From: Eudorina sp. 2006-703-Eu-15
Taxonomy: Eukaryota; Chlorophyta; Chlorophyceae; Chlamydomonadales; Volvocaceae
DNA length: 64,000 bases
Reading direction: 5' to 3'
NCBI GenBank assembly: GCA_003117195.1
Contig: BDSI01000041.1
Coordinates: 782,658 to 846,657 of the forward strand
In this document: positions 23,999-35,377 of the stretch, one piece after another
Layout: each line of letters opens with the position of its first letter
How positions within the stretch are numbered: the first letter of the stretch is position 1
Notes under the pieces: generated by a model
Told to the model about the DNA's origin: nothing
Databases searched by the model: none
What the model saw: only the letters and a program-made list of their open reading frames with translations
Program-made: the position numbers and the translations under genes

Positions 23999-26847
23999 GC
24001 CCGCGACCAGCGACCGTGACCATCTATCTCGCCGCCTCGCGGCGGCGGGCCGCTGCCGCACTTCCAGACAACGCTGGCGGCGCGGAGATGCAGGCGTGCA
24101 GGAGGCGCGCGCGGGGAGGCGCGAACGAGAGGTGCAATCGGGCGCGATCGGACGCCGGCTGGTGCACACTGACAAGATGCCAGTGCGCGGGCTTCGCTTC
24201 TGTCCATCCGTTTGCAAGGCGCGCTGGTGCTCAATGAACCCGTTGGAACTCAAGCGGCAGCTGCTGATGCTGCTGCTCTGCTGCTGGTGCTGGTGCTGCT
24301 GCTGCCGGTGCTGCTTCTGCGCCGTCGTCGGGACCCACTATATCTAGAGTCCACGGACGTACGACAAGGGGGTACGACGGTACGACCGGGGCAAGGCGGC
24401 TGCGCGGCTGGCACGCATTTTTGTGGACTTACAAGCAGAGCTGTCTCTGTCTGCTTCGTGACCGCCGGCGGGGGGACCAGACATGCACAGACGTGCACAG
24501 GCGCACACAGAGGTGCACCACCCAAAGGGGGTCCGTTTGCGGAGGGCGCCGACCACCCGCAGCACCCGAGGGTGGGGCCGTGAGGTGCGGCGGGGTGCGG
24601 TGCGGTGGGGTGCGCGCCACGTTTCGCCACCCGGGCACTTCTAGAGGACTACCATGACCCGTGTGCAGGGGGTTGGCAGGGAGGGGCCGGGGGGCGGGGT
24701 GGGGGTCCGTCAGCCGCAGTGGGGCTTAGCAGCCCATCCAGCGCACCAGCCCGGCAAGCGGCCTGGCGTGTGGGGACGCGCCGGGCGGAGGGCGTTCGGG
24801 CCGCGGGCGGCGCATGCTTTTGGGCGCGATAGCGGCGGTCGCGACGTTGCGATGGCGAGCGGGCCGGCGGGCGGGAGCCGACCCATAGGCGATGTTATCG
24901 TGAAGAAAAAGAACAGGAAGAAGAAGAAGAGGGCAAAAGCCTGATGACGTCAGATGATCTTTCGTGGAGGCCAGTGCAGGTAGCGGGTGCGGGGATCCCC
25001 GGGCCTGTGGGGGCGCGGTTTCGGGGCCCGTCGTACATGTCCACGGGGGACACGCGGCGGCCCCTCCTCGCACTGGGGTTGCGGTGCCTGGACTTCGGCT
25101 GGACCCCGGATCTACCTTGGATCTTGGATCTCGGATCTTGGGTTCTGGATCCAGGCCCCACGTGATGCGACACGGCCGTGTAGGGGCAGAGAGGGGGGCC
25201 GGCATGCAGTGTGCAGCTCAAACCCCCCCCCCCCGGGTGTCCTCCGGGGTGTGGGGGTGAGGGGGGGAGGAAGCGACACTCCCGGCTCAGGCTCAGACAG
25301 GATGCATGGATGGCGTGTATGAACGCAAGCGCGGGACGAGCGGCGCACGCACGCACGTGGGCGGGGAGGGGCAGGCAGAGGGCAGCTGGATGGGTGGAGG
25401 ACTCCAAAGGGGGGCGGCCGGGCGTGGCGGGGTTGCGGGGTGGCTCAGGCCATCGCAGGCCGTGGTACGGATACACGGCGGGGTCGGCGTACTCGAGCTC
25501 TGGGGTGCGCTCTACGCAGTGATGCGGCAGAGGTTGGCAGTAGCCACCAGCACCAGCAGACGGCGACGACGACGGCTGTAACTTGGGTGCTCGCCATCGC
25601 GGCTCCACCGCGTCTCCAGCCGCCCCCAGCCGCCCGGGGGTTGGAGCTGCTGCTGCTGCCGCCCGCCGCGCCGCGTGCATGTCCGGTGTCCACGCCACCA
25701 CATACCCGGCGGCGTCGCATACCCCCCTTTTCCCCGTGGGACGCACGCCGCGTCCGGCCCTCCAAGACATTTCGCGCCGGTGCCTCCGTTGTGGGATGTG
25801 GGTACTGCACCTGCACCTGGGGTTTCGGAGCGCCGTACCACGTGCCGCAGTGACGCACGCCGGTCATGGTGCGGGTGCTGTGGTGGAGCGAGCAGGGTGG
25901 GGCTTTCTGAATGGTGCGGGGCGGGGAGTACACAGGCGACGGCGGCACCTTCCAGGCAGCTTGCGCGACAAGAGCTTCGCGCGCCAATCAAGCCTCCAGG
26001 CAACGGGTATTTATTATGGAAGAATGAACGGGTGAACGGCGGGCGCTACCGCTGGTTGGCCCGTGGTCCGACGATGCATTGTCTGTACGGCACTACGCCC
26101 CGGCCGGGTGTTTAGGAAAGGAACCCAGCCGTGTGTGGAAGCTACGAGCGGCGGGACGGGGAAGGGATAGATAGATAGATGGGGGGCCGGTAGGTGCCGT
26201 GCCACTTCGAACACGGCTTAAAATGCGGGGAGGGGCCCCAGGGACATAGATTTCCCTGCAGGCAGGCAGGCAGGCACCGTACAGGGAGGACGCAGCGCAT
26301 GGAGGTGCGGCGAGAGGCCCGGCGTTCTGCAGACAGAACGGAGCAGAGTTCAGCGTCCCGGCGGAGTGTGGGTGCGGGCGGCCCTGGGCAGGCCAATACA
26401 TGCCCGGGACCGCAGAAACCGCTTCTCTATCTGTGTGCGTGTGTGTAGAAATGAAATCCGCCCGCCCGCCCGGCCGCCCGCCCGGCCGGCGTGTGTTTGT
26501 GCGCTTTGACCCGTCTGCACTAAGAAAGGATTGCGGGACCGCAGGGGGTCACATGGTCAAACAAACAAACCCACCCCAGCTCAACACCCCTAGACCACCT
26601 CACATGCCCTCTCCACCGAAGGACCTCAGCACACGCGCCACCCGTCGCCGCAGCGCCGCTGACGATTCACAGACATGTGTTGTGAATCGGGTCTAGGAAA
26701 GTCCCCCGGGGAAGAGGGCAGGGAAAAGGTGTCCCTCATAAGGCCCCCCTCTCATCCAGCCGTCACCACCACCACCATCACCACCCCTAACCACCACCAC
26801 CACCATCCACCACCACCACTACCAACACCACCACCACCGCTGCGGCC
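23999..26847. other. Spacer between convergent kinase and TLDc genes, possible unassigned coding
   Basis: The kinase and TLDc genes end toward each other here. No gene is confident. On the minus strand two overlapping frames, 25987-25445 and 25770-24895, have coding-like parts (for example PAVYPYHGLRWPEPPRNP near 25.46 kb), but they overlap each other in different frames and show no known domain, so at most one could hold a real exon. The stretch also has a GCT/CTG tract at 24255-24320, GTACGAC words at 24358-24385 and TTTAGAAA/CCCGCC sequence near 26430-26490. Confidence 0.35.
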
Positions 26848-29800
26848 TCACAGTTGCCACAGCTCCACCGCCGCCACTTTGAACTCCTCCCGGCTCGCCA
26901 GCTGGGGACTGGCAAAGGTGTCGCAGGGGTAGCTGGCGCCCTCCAGCAGCTCATTGTCCAGCCACAGCGCGAAGGTCCCGCAGCCGCCCACCCCCAGCCC
27001 CTCGTGCGTCGAGAACTGGAAAAAGTCCAGGCTGCCGCCGCCCCCGGCGGCGGCGGCAGCGGCGGCGGCCGCCGCCGGCATGGCGGCGCCGCCACCGCTG
27101 CTGGTGTCGCGTTCGCGAGCACCGGCGGCGGCGGCGGCGGCGGCAGTCGCCGGCGCCTGCCCCCGCGGCCGCTGCCACGGGAACTTGGCGCGGTGGGGTT
27201 GCAGCATGAACACAAAGGTCTCCCCGGTGCCGTAGAACCTCGGCCCCGGCTTCCAGGCCTCAGCCACAAAGGCGCCGAACACGTGCCCCGTCGCCCCCGC
27301 CTCGCGCACCACCAGCAGCGTCGGCGCGCGGCCGCCGGCCTTGCGGTACAGCGTGCGCAGGCTGATGCCGTCGCGGGCGCTGCCGTACAGCAGCTGCCAG
27401 CGGCTCGACGCGAGGCGGGCGGGTACGGCGCCCGCCAGGGCCCGCACGTCGTCGAGCGGCATGACGGCGGAGGGCTCGGACAGGGACGGCTCCCAGAAGC
27501 CTCCTCCCGGCGTCATGGCAATTCCGACGCGCGGCAGCGCGCCCGCGCCGCCGCCGCTGAATGAGCCCTGGCGCCGAGGAGCCAGGAGGGCCCGCGAGGG
27601 GCCGCCGCCGGTGCCGTTCGCCAGTGCCACGCCACCCGCGCCGGCTCCCGGGTCAAGCTCCCCGCGCTCCCACTGCCGCCACACCGTGTCCTCCCATTCC
27701 TGTGTACGGCCCGGGGACACGAGGAGAGGCGGTACGGCAGTGCGCCGTACTGAGTTTGTGTGTGTGTGTGTGTGTGTGTGTGGATCAGCCGGGGCGAGGA
27801 AGGGGCACCCCCACCAGCCGACCCACCCACCCACCCACCCTCCCAATCGTCCCCGGAATTGTAACCCCTCCAACATCGGCCGCGCCGCCCCCCTCAGCCC
27901 TTGGCAGGCCCGCGCCGTCGGGGACCCCTAAAAACCCTCCAAAACAACGTCAGCGGCCAACGCCACCCCCACCCCCACCCCCCGACCCCCACCAAACTAC
28001 AACGACCTCCCTGGAGCTGGCTTCCCCCCAGCCCCCCCCAGCCCCCACCCACCCCACCCACCCCGCACCTGCCAGGCGATCCCCGCGTTCAGGGACTGCA
28101 GCTCGTCCCAGCTCCAGCCGCCGCGCTTGGGCTTGAGGCCCTGAGGGTGGCGCCGCCCGCCCCCGACCCAGGCACATGACGGTTGGGGCCCGGTAAGTAA
28201 GGATACGAGGCCAGGTCATTGTAGGGGTTCGAACGGCCAGTTCCGAGCCGGCCTTCCGTGGGTAGGTGGGTGGGCGGACGGCTGGTCGGCAAGGTGGGGG
28301 ACTTGCAGGGTGGGGGGGGTCCCTGGCGCCACACACACCTCCGGATGCGGCCTGGGGCTGTCTGTCGGGTGCTGACTGCTCAGCTGTCGTGTGGTGGCCC
28401 AACGATGAGAGGCCCAACGGCGTCCAAGGGTGGGGTGGGATGGGGGGTGCAGCTGGCATCCAACGGCCGCACTGATGCTGATGCGTTGGGCGCTCCGTGT
28501 AACACATTAGCGCATGACGTCATGCCCATACATTGGCACATTACGTCATATCCGTACATGGCCACATTACGTCATGTCCGTGAAAACCGTCCGCTGCCAT
28601 CCGTGCCCAGGCGCCCCACTCGCCTGTATGCCGTACTCAAGAAAGCTGACCACGATGGCCACCAGCGTCGCCGGTGGCACTGTACTGCTGTGCAGTACAC
28701 GGGCGTACGGATGGCCGTACCGCTGTGCCTTGCTCAGCGGCGCACCCGCGTCTTCAATCCTCAGCACGGGGCCGGTGTCCGTGAAGCGGGCGCACGTCCA
28801 TCGCAGCTGCGGACCGAGGGCTGTTGGGTCGTCCGTGTGGCGTCGGGTGGGGTGGGGTGGGGTGGGGTGGGGGTGTGGGGGTGGGGGTGGGGTGGGGTGG
28901 GGTATAGGAAATTGGTGGAGTGGGGTGGGGACAGGAGGTTGGCTGGTAGCGGCGCAAAGCGGGGGATGGCAGGCAGGGCCAATGGGGCAACCGCTTCCAG
29001 CGCGAGGAGTCGCAGCAACGGCGACTTATGAGTCGCCGAACTGGGATGCTGACCCGACCTGGCCTGACCTGACCCGACCTGACCTGACCTGACCCGACCC
29101 GACCCACACCTCAGCGGGTCCTGTCCTTCGACCACCCCCCTTGGCGCTGCGCTCCGTTCCGCCACCCATCGCCCCTCCCCCCATGACCTCCTACCCCTGC
29201 CCATCCGCCTCCTTGCTGTTGGTCCTGTTTCCCCCCCGACACAAACACAGGCAGGCAGGCAGGCAGGCAGGGACACCTAAGGCAGCCAGCGCAGGCAGCA
29301 CCCCACCGCCCACCCACCCCACCGTGGCCCTCGATGCGGTTGAGCAGACGCGCGAGCGGTCCCATATCCACACGCGGCCAGACGGGTCGGCTGTGGCAGT
29401 TGACGAACTGCGTGTACTTTGACTCAAGCTCTGAAGGGAGCAGCCAAAGGGCGGGGAGGGCAAGGGAGGGGACGGGAGGGGAGGGGATATAGGAAATTGG
29501 TAGAGATATTCAAGGAGAGGGAAGGGGAGGAGACCAGGGGCAGGGGAGTGCCGCACGCCTCTAGGGTTGCGCAAGAAGGAAGGGCTGGGAAGGCTTGGGC
29601 CTTCTCCTGCGCACAACGCACATCAGTGTTCTGAAGGGAGGGTATTGGCAAGTGGGTGGCGGCGCCATACGGCACCCGGCCGCGGGTGTTCGCTTATGGG
29701 TCGCAGGGCGTGGGGCAGTGGGCAGTGGGCACTGGGGCCGCCGTTGCAGAACCCCTTCATTGCCGCCACGCGGCCACCAGGCCACGGCGAGCCCACGGGT

Positions 29801-32800
29801 TGGCTCCAGAGCGGCCGCCGCAACGTGCAGCCGCCGACACCGACTGACGCATGCCGCATGCCGTACACAGTAACCTCGGTCCGATTCAACTTTGAGTGCA
29901 CCAGGCAGCAACACCACCCCCCCCCAGATAGACCGCCCAGTCCCGCGACGGCCAATGAGGCAACTCGCGTGGCCCAGTTCCACCCCGACCTGACCCAGTG
30001 GCCCTCATCTGACACCGACCAGCTCGCCGAGTAGGGCACCAGGGCCCCATCCCCCGGCCCCCATCCCCCGGCCCCATCCCCCGGCCCTCGACCTTCGGCC
30101 CCCAGCCCCCACCCCCCGCTCCCCGCGAGCACGTGGTGTGATCTCTGTCCTCCCACTGGCGGTGGGTCAGCGGAACCTCCTCGCGGCCTCCTCGCGGCCC
30201 TCGAGGGAGGGCTCCTCCCAAGAGCGCGCTGCGATCGCCGACGGGAACCCCCAGGCGATACACACAACGGTGGGCGGTTCTGGTCGGAGGGTTTAATTTC
30301 TGATCAAACACCAACGGTGGAAGCCGCGCGCCAGCCCCCATGCCCACCCACCCACCCACCCACCCCGCCGGGTTTCGATGCCTGCCGCTCACCGTACCGC
30401 TGGTTGTCGTACATGGTCAGCACGGTGTCGTACCCTATCGTGTGGCTGAAGAGGCTGTAGTAGTGGAGGTTGGGCTCCGGCGGCCTGAGCACCGCCAGGC
30501 CCACGGTGCCGTACCGCTCCACGGAGGGCGGCTCGTCCGTCAGAACATCGAAGCCGCTGACGACCTTCGGGGTTCGGGTCGGTTCGGGTCGAGTTGGGTC
30601 GGTTTGGGTCGGGTCGGTTCGGATCAAATTGGGTCGGTTCGGGTTGCGTCGGGTTGCGTCGAGTCGGGTCGGATTGGGTCGAAGATCGGAGATGAGGGGA
30701 AGGGAGGGGGTTGGTGATACCAGGAACACCCGCCCCAGAGACTTCCCTGCGGAAAAACGTACACCACACCCCCGGTCTGACTCACCCGGTCCTGACAGGC
30801 CTCCCCACACCACCCAGAAACGTTCGGGCGCAACCCCACCCGACCTGACCCTATCACACACCCCACCCCACCCCACCGCACCCCACCCCAACCCCACCGC
30901 ACCCCCACCCCAGACCCCACCCCACACCCCACCTCGCGGTACTCGTCCTGCCACTCCTGCCACACGCCCTCCGGGTTGGCCAGCACCGCCGCGAAGCGCG
31001 GCAGGAAGAAGTTGAACTTGACGTCGCAGTCGCGGCCCTCGTAGGGCGCTGAGAAGCGGGTGCGCTCCACGCTGTTGAGCCAGCACACCAGCTTGAGCGC
31101 AGTGAAGGCGTCCCTGCCACAGAAGGCGCCGGGGGCGGCGGGAGGATGCGGGGGGCGGGGCGGTGGCGCCCGTTCAGCCCCGGTAAGGGGGAGGGGGAAT
31201 AAGCCCGACCCAGATCCGAACCAACCCGTGGCACCACTGATGTCTCACGGGGGGCCTATTGGCTTCGGGACGACGCACCCGCGCGACCCGGATCCGAAAT
31301 TTGGACGGGTCACCCTTACTAGGATTCATAGGGTTGAATGATGAGCACACGCGTGTGAAGGTGTAGGAGCGTGACGGCGCGGTGTGGCTGTCGGCGGTTT
31401 GTGGCCGTCGGCGGGATAGGGCATGGCGCGGCTCTTTGGGTTCATCCCGGCTGCACCGAAGGAGGAGAGGCACCGGTGGAGGGAGGGCTGCCGGTGGAGG
31501 GAGGGCTGCCGGTGGAGGGAGGGCTGCCGCGTCGCCGGGGCTCTGGGCCTCGGCTGTGCAGTGGGCTAACCGCAGGGACCCGTGGGTCGCTCACCGGATG
31601 TTGGTGATCCCGTCCTCCGACCCGTGGGTCGAAACCAGCTGCGGAGACAGGAACGCCTCCCGGAAGTCGCCTATTCGCGCCGCGTGTCGCAGGACTGCGA
31701 TCAGCCATGTGGGCGGGCGGGCGGGCGGGAGGGCGGGCGGGAGGTAGGGAGGGGGAAGGGGGTACAGCGCAATACGTTGACAGGCGGACGGCGGGAGGGA
31801 GGCTGGGAGGGGCTATTAGCCTATTACAGGGAAAGACCAGCCCAGACGAGCTCAACACATGGTGGCGAGGGCGGGACGCGGTGCGGCCGGTGGGCAGCCC
31901 ACCAGGCATGACCGGCAGGTCAAGGAGGTGTGGGCAGCTGCCAGCACACCCGACCCCTTCCTTGCTTGCGGTTGGCCACGTGTGGTAAGTGGCGGTATGG
32001 GGTGATCGTGCGGTGTCGTGTGGTGGCATGAGGCCATCCCCTGGCTGCCGCTGCCGCTGCCGTCGAGGCGGCGCGTGGGGAGCTGCCCGGGTGCCTCGGG
32101 GCACATCCGGACACCACCCGGTACCTGCAGAACCCCCGCAGCTGCCGCCGCAAGCGCTGCCGCCCCCGGGTGGCACAACTCGCTCCAGGGGAGGACGGAG
32201 GAGGATGCGGTGACCAGCCCGCGCAACCGCACCGATACGTACAGGTACATACCAGGTACGCACCAGATACGTACAGGTACGACCAGGGTATACGCACCAG
32301 ATACGTACAGGTACGACCAGGGTATACCGCCCCACCTGCTTCGTGTTGCAGCGCCATCGTCCGATTGATGTAGCACCACACCGCCAGGAAGCTGCAAGGG
32401 GGGGAGGGGGGCAGTGGGGAGGGGGGCAGTGGGGAGGGGGGGCAGTGGGGAGGGGGGCAGTGGGGGATGCGAGGAGAGGGCGAGGGGGCGAGGGAGAGAC
32501 GCGCACGGGGCTCAGGGGGGTTGTCCATCGGGGAGCTCCGGACGTGAGGACGCGAGCCCGAGGGCGCGAGCGGACGACCCCCACTGGACGTGTATCCCGT
32601 GTAGCGGCTCGGTGGGGGCCCGCTGTAAAGATGCATTTTCACTTGACAGCGTAAGCCTCGTAACCCCCTGCTGCTGCTGCTGCTGCGCAGAGCACGTGGT
32701 AGCGCCGGCGGTGGGCGCGCTGCGGGCTCTCAAGCAAGTCGCGGCGCTCGCTCACTCTTTTGTCCGTCCTTCTTCTCCATCCTGTATGTCGCTTTTGCCG

Positions 32801-33437
32801 CGTTCCCACAAACAGCACAGCCCCGCACCAATGTAACCCGACGAAGCCATCCGGGTTTCGGAGCTCTTGGAACGGTGACGTTGCTGCCACCACAGCCGCG
32901 CCACCATCAGCCCTGCCGTCCCCCAATCTCCCCCGTGCGTGCTGTCCGTCCGGCTCCCTGCATCAAGCTTCCTACTGCCCCACCCCCGCCGAGAGCGCCC
33001 CACCTCGGCAACGGCACGGGCCCCCACCTGTCCACATCGAAGTGGTTGGTGCTGATCTGCTGCAACTGACACCATTGGTAGGGCTGGCCCGCACTCCAGG
33101 CTGTGGCCTTGAGGGCGTTCAGCACCAGGCCGGTGCTGGTGTCGGCGGGACGCAGGCGGGCTGGGTTGCGCTGCCCCTTGTGGTGCGTCAGTGTGCGCGC
33201 GTGCGGGTGTGTGCAGTCGGTGACGAGCGCCTCCGTGAGGTCGTGGCTGAAGGGCACGTAGGTGAAGGTCGTCTTGCGCAGCGCCAGGCGGGTGGCGTAC
33301 GCCAGCAGCTGCACCAGCGCGGCCAGCGCGCACAGCGCCAGACAGACCTGGGCCGCTAGGATGACTGCGGGCGGAGCTGTGAAGCTGTGCAGCGCCATGA
33401 GCCCAGCGGGGTCCGGCGGAACTGTCGCGACAGGCAT
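26848..33437 (-). CDS. Membrane-anchored TLDc-domain protein
   Basis: Nine exons join in phase: 33437-33028, 32391-32336, 31694-31595, 31113-30933, 30564-30393, 29430-29318, 28806-28624, 28140-28069 and 27699-26848 (712 aa). The C-terminus (about 515-712) is a TLDc domain: RWQLLYGSARDGISLRTLYR, TLLVVREAGATGHVFGAFVA, FYGTGETFVFML, then GGCGTFALWLDNELLEG and the terminal VELWQL. TLDc proteins such as OXR1, NCOA7 and TLDC1 act in oxidative-stress resistance and bind the V-ATPase. An Ala/Gly-rich insert of about 50 residues lies between FPWQ and DFFQFS. Residues 22-53 form a long hydrophobic segment, probably a signal anchor. The middle (about 55-430, for example FNFFLPRFAAVLANPEGVW) is ordered but unrecognised, and a weaker hydrophobic run sits in exon 7. 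Exon 7 ends at CAG|GCGAGT, a GC-AG intron. The donor of exon 6 was chosen for phase from two neighbouring GTs. Confidence 0.85.
28504..28581. repeat. 26-bp triplication with CRE-like cores
   Basis: Three consecutive 26-bp units in the intron between exons 7 and 8 of the TLDc gene. Each carries an ACGTCA core at the same place: TGACGTCA at 28515, TTACGTCA at 28541 and TTACGTCA at 28567. The flanking bases have diverged more than the cores. TGACGTCA is the palindromic bZIP (CRE/TGA-type) site. Confidence 0.9.
28903..28920 (-). repeat. Sense-strand intronic element, copy 3
   Basis: Minus strand reads CTCCACCAATTTCCTATACC and then CC with C-rich repeats. It sits in the 29317-28807 intron of the minus-strand TLDc gene, 97 nt before the 3' splice site. 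This copy is shorter and lacks the GAATAT part. Confidence 0.75.
29487..29512 (-). repeat. Sense-strand intronic element, copy 4
   Basis: Minus strand reads TGAATATCTCTACCAATTTC and then CTATATCCCC with a C/T-rich tract. It lies in the 30392-29431 intron of the TLDc gene, 57 nt before the 3' splice site. Confidence 0.8.
30568..30682. repeat. GGGTC/GGTTC pentamer tract
   Basis: About 115 bp of degenerate GGGTC, GGTTC and GAGTC pentamers. On the coding (minus) strand it is a CCCGA/ACCCG tract running up to the acceptor of exon 5 (30564) of the TLDc gene. Confidence 0.9.
31475..31528. repeat. 18-bp tandem repeat
   Basis: Three exact copies of GGTGGAGGGAGGGCTGCC in the 31594-31114 intron of the TLDc gene. 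Confidence 0.95.
32230..32325. repeat. 34-bp GTAC-rich tandem repeat
   Basis: Two exact 34-bp copies (32258-32291 and 32292-32325) rich in GTACAGGTACGACC, preceded by a partial copy from 32230, in the 32335-31695 intron of the TLDc gene, very close to a 5' splice site. Confidence 0.95.
32397..32465. repeat. 17-bp GGGGAGGGGGGCAGTGG tandem repeat
   Basis: Four G-rich copies of about 16-18 bp, purine-rich on the plus strand, directly upstream of the exon 2 acceptor (32391), so they form its pyrimidine tract on the coding strand. Confidence 0.9.
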
Positions 33438-33829
33438 GGTGTACGCCTGTCAAAGCGTCTGAAAATCAAACATTTCCATCTTGTCCTACAAAAGGTCAAA
33501 TTCATAAATTGAACACCAATGCGGATGTTCCCCCGATTTAAGAGGAAGAACAACTTCCAAAGTCGTACATCCGATTCCTTGTCTAGTTGTTTCACTTCCT
33601 TCTGTTCCTTTCGTCGGCATTTTCCATCAAGGATGTGAGTGATGTTGCAGCGCATTACATGCTTTCAACTATGCTTTGTGTCGTTGAGTCTCTGCTCATA
33701 ATCACTTCTCATACAATCCTAGCCAGCAGCGCAGCCGTGTTTGTGAAATCATAGGTTTCCCAATTATCAGCATTTCTTGACAAAGCTAGGAAACAAGCGT
33801 GGTAGGACTTTTACTTGAAAGTAGTCACG
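33438..33829. promoter_or_regulatory. Bidirectional promoter region, TLDc and DUF1664 genes
   Basis: A 392-bp spacer separates the start codons of two divergently transcribed genes. Its composition is clearly richer in A/T than the flanking exons, as expected for a promoter and 5' leaders in this GC-rich genome. No single element (TATA box or known motif) can be assigned with confidence. Confidence 0.55.
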
Positions 33830-35377
33830 ATGCCGAGCTGGCCTACTGCCCTTGGCGGGATGCTCTTCGCGGGCTATGCAGCCACACAGGCACAGAAGGT
33901 TGGCATAGATTCGCCAACGAGTCTGGTGGCAACGGCATTGAAGACCTTACACACCGATACTGGGCCTTCGTCAAGCGGACGTATCTCGAGCGGCAGTGAG
34001 GTAAAAATATGTTGATGAGTGACGATGGTAAACGACCTGACTGCCTCGACCTGTGGCAACCTCATACCAGCGTTGCGCGTTTGTTGCGCACAGTTAACTG
34101 TCCTCCAAGGGGAGGTGGACCGTCTTCACAAGCTTCTGGCGGATGTGGTGCGGGGCCAGAAGAACAACGGCTACACGGTCATTCACACCGGTGAGCTTCG
34201 GTGTGTAAGGGATGTTGCGCCACGCCAACGGGTCGGAGCGACTGTCCACTTACGAAGTCAATTTGCACCGCGACAGCAAAGTGTCCAATTAGCCATTTGT
34301 GCTGCCTCGCTGCGGGCCCTGGTTTTGGAGCCGCTTACGCGTTACACAGCATCACCACCCGACCCCCCGACCCCGACCAAGTGCGCAAGCGTGTACCTCG
34401 CACGCAATGCGCGCTCCCACGGGCCCACACATTCTTGTCCCGTTTCACCAACACCCGGTTTCATGATGTCCACGGATGGATGAGCTGCATGCCCCGATGC
34501 TCCGTTTCCCGGGCCGCCAGGCCGCGGCGGCTGGTCGGTCTACATCGTGCCGGCCGCGGTGGTGGGCGGTGTGGTGTACCTGTACGTCAAAGTCCGCGGC
34601 GTCGCGGTGTCGGACTTCTTCATGGTCACAAACAAGTCACTGCAGCAGTTCCGCGACCTCGTCTCTCAGAGCATGACGCAGCTGTGGGAAGAGCTGCGCA
34701 AGCAGAAGGACGAGTTCATGAAGCGCATCACGACCGTCGGGGAGCAGCAGCAGGCCATGATGGCGCAGCAGACCCAGATGGACGAGAAGCTCCAGGGGGT
34801 GTCAAAGAACGTGGACGAGATCCGGGAGATTTCGGATTCGATTGAGACGCGCGTGGGCAAGATGGACCACACCATCAACATTATGAGCACGGGCGTGCAG
34901 CGCGCAAACGAGGGGATCTACCTGCTGTGCGCGGCGGTGGCGGAGGTGACCCGCCGGGTCGGCATGGACAACAGCCGGCTCAAGACCTACGTGCAGTCCA
35001 CGCCCCTGGAGCTCACGGAGAGCAGCCCCGGGCTGCGCACGCTCCTGGAGGGGCTGGGCAGCGGTGAGCAGCAGCCGGTGGTGATGAGTGCGTCAGCCAG
35101 CGCGGTGGCGACCCCGAGTGTCATCACGGAGGAACCGGAGGCGCCGGGTGGCGGCGGCGACGGCGTGCTGGCGGCGCTGGGGAACCGCGGGTCGGGGAAC
35201 AGGCAGCAGGCTGACGATCGACACGTGCTGTACCGGCGCAACTCCTCGGCGTCGGTGGGGGGCCGCGGTGGTGGCAGTGGCGGCGCAGGGGGGGTCGGCG
35301 CGTCGCTGTGGACCTCCCCGTCGGGGAGCTTTTTCGGCATTGGGGGTACCGCACGGGCAGTGGCCAATGGACACTAA
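33830..35377 (+). CDS. DUF1664 family membrane/coiled-coil protein
   Basis: Three exons join in phase: 33830-34000, 34094-34190 and 34521-35377 (374 aa). The start is the ATG at 33830; the frame just upstream has only a TTG. Residues 90-170 match the plant and algal DUF1664 family: GRGGWSVYIVPAAVVGGVVY, a hydrophobic segment (about 95-112), then VSDFFMVTNKSLQQF and a long heptad-rich helix (about 125-240) with MTQLWEELRKQKDE and RVGKMDHTINIMS. Residues 1-57 hold a weakly hydrophobic start (PTALGGMLFAGYAA). The C-terminal 100 residues are Gly/Ser-rich and disordered. DUF1664 proteins have no established biochemical role; a single-pass membrane protein with a coiled coil is what the sequence shows. 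Exon 2 must start at 34094 because the earlier AG at 34072 would meet a stop in the required phase. Confidence 0.9.

Noticed and set aside
28195..28250. GGTTCGAAC box resembling a tRNA T-loop
   Set aside because: No matching acceptor, D or anticodon stem could be laid out around it.
34025..34190. Alternative start of the DUF1664 protein at the second-exon ATG
   Set aside because: That frame is open from 34025, but the exon 1 ATG at 33830 joins in phase through good splice sites and leaves a short, A/T-rich promoter.
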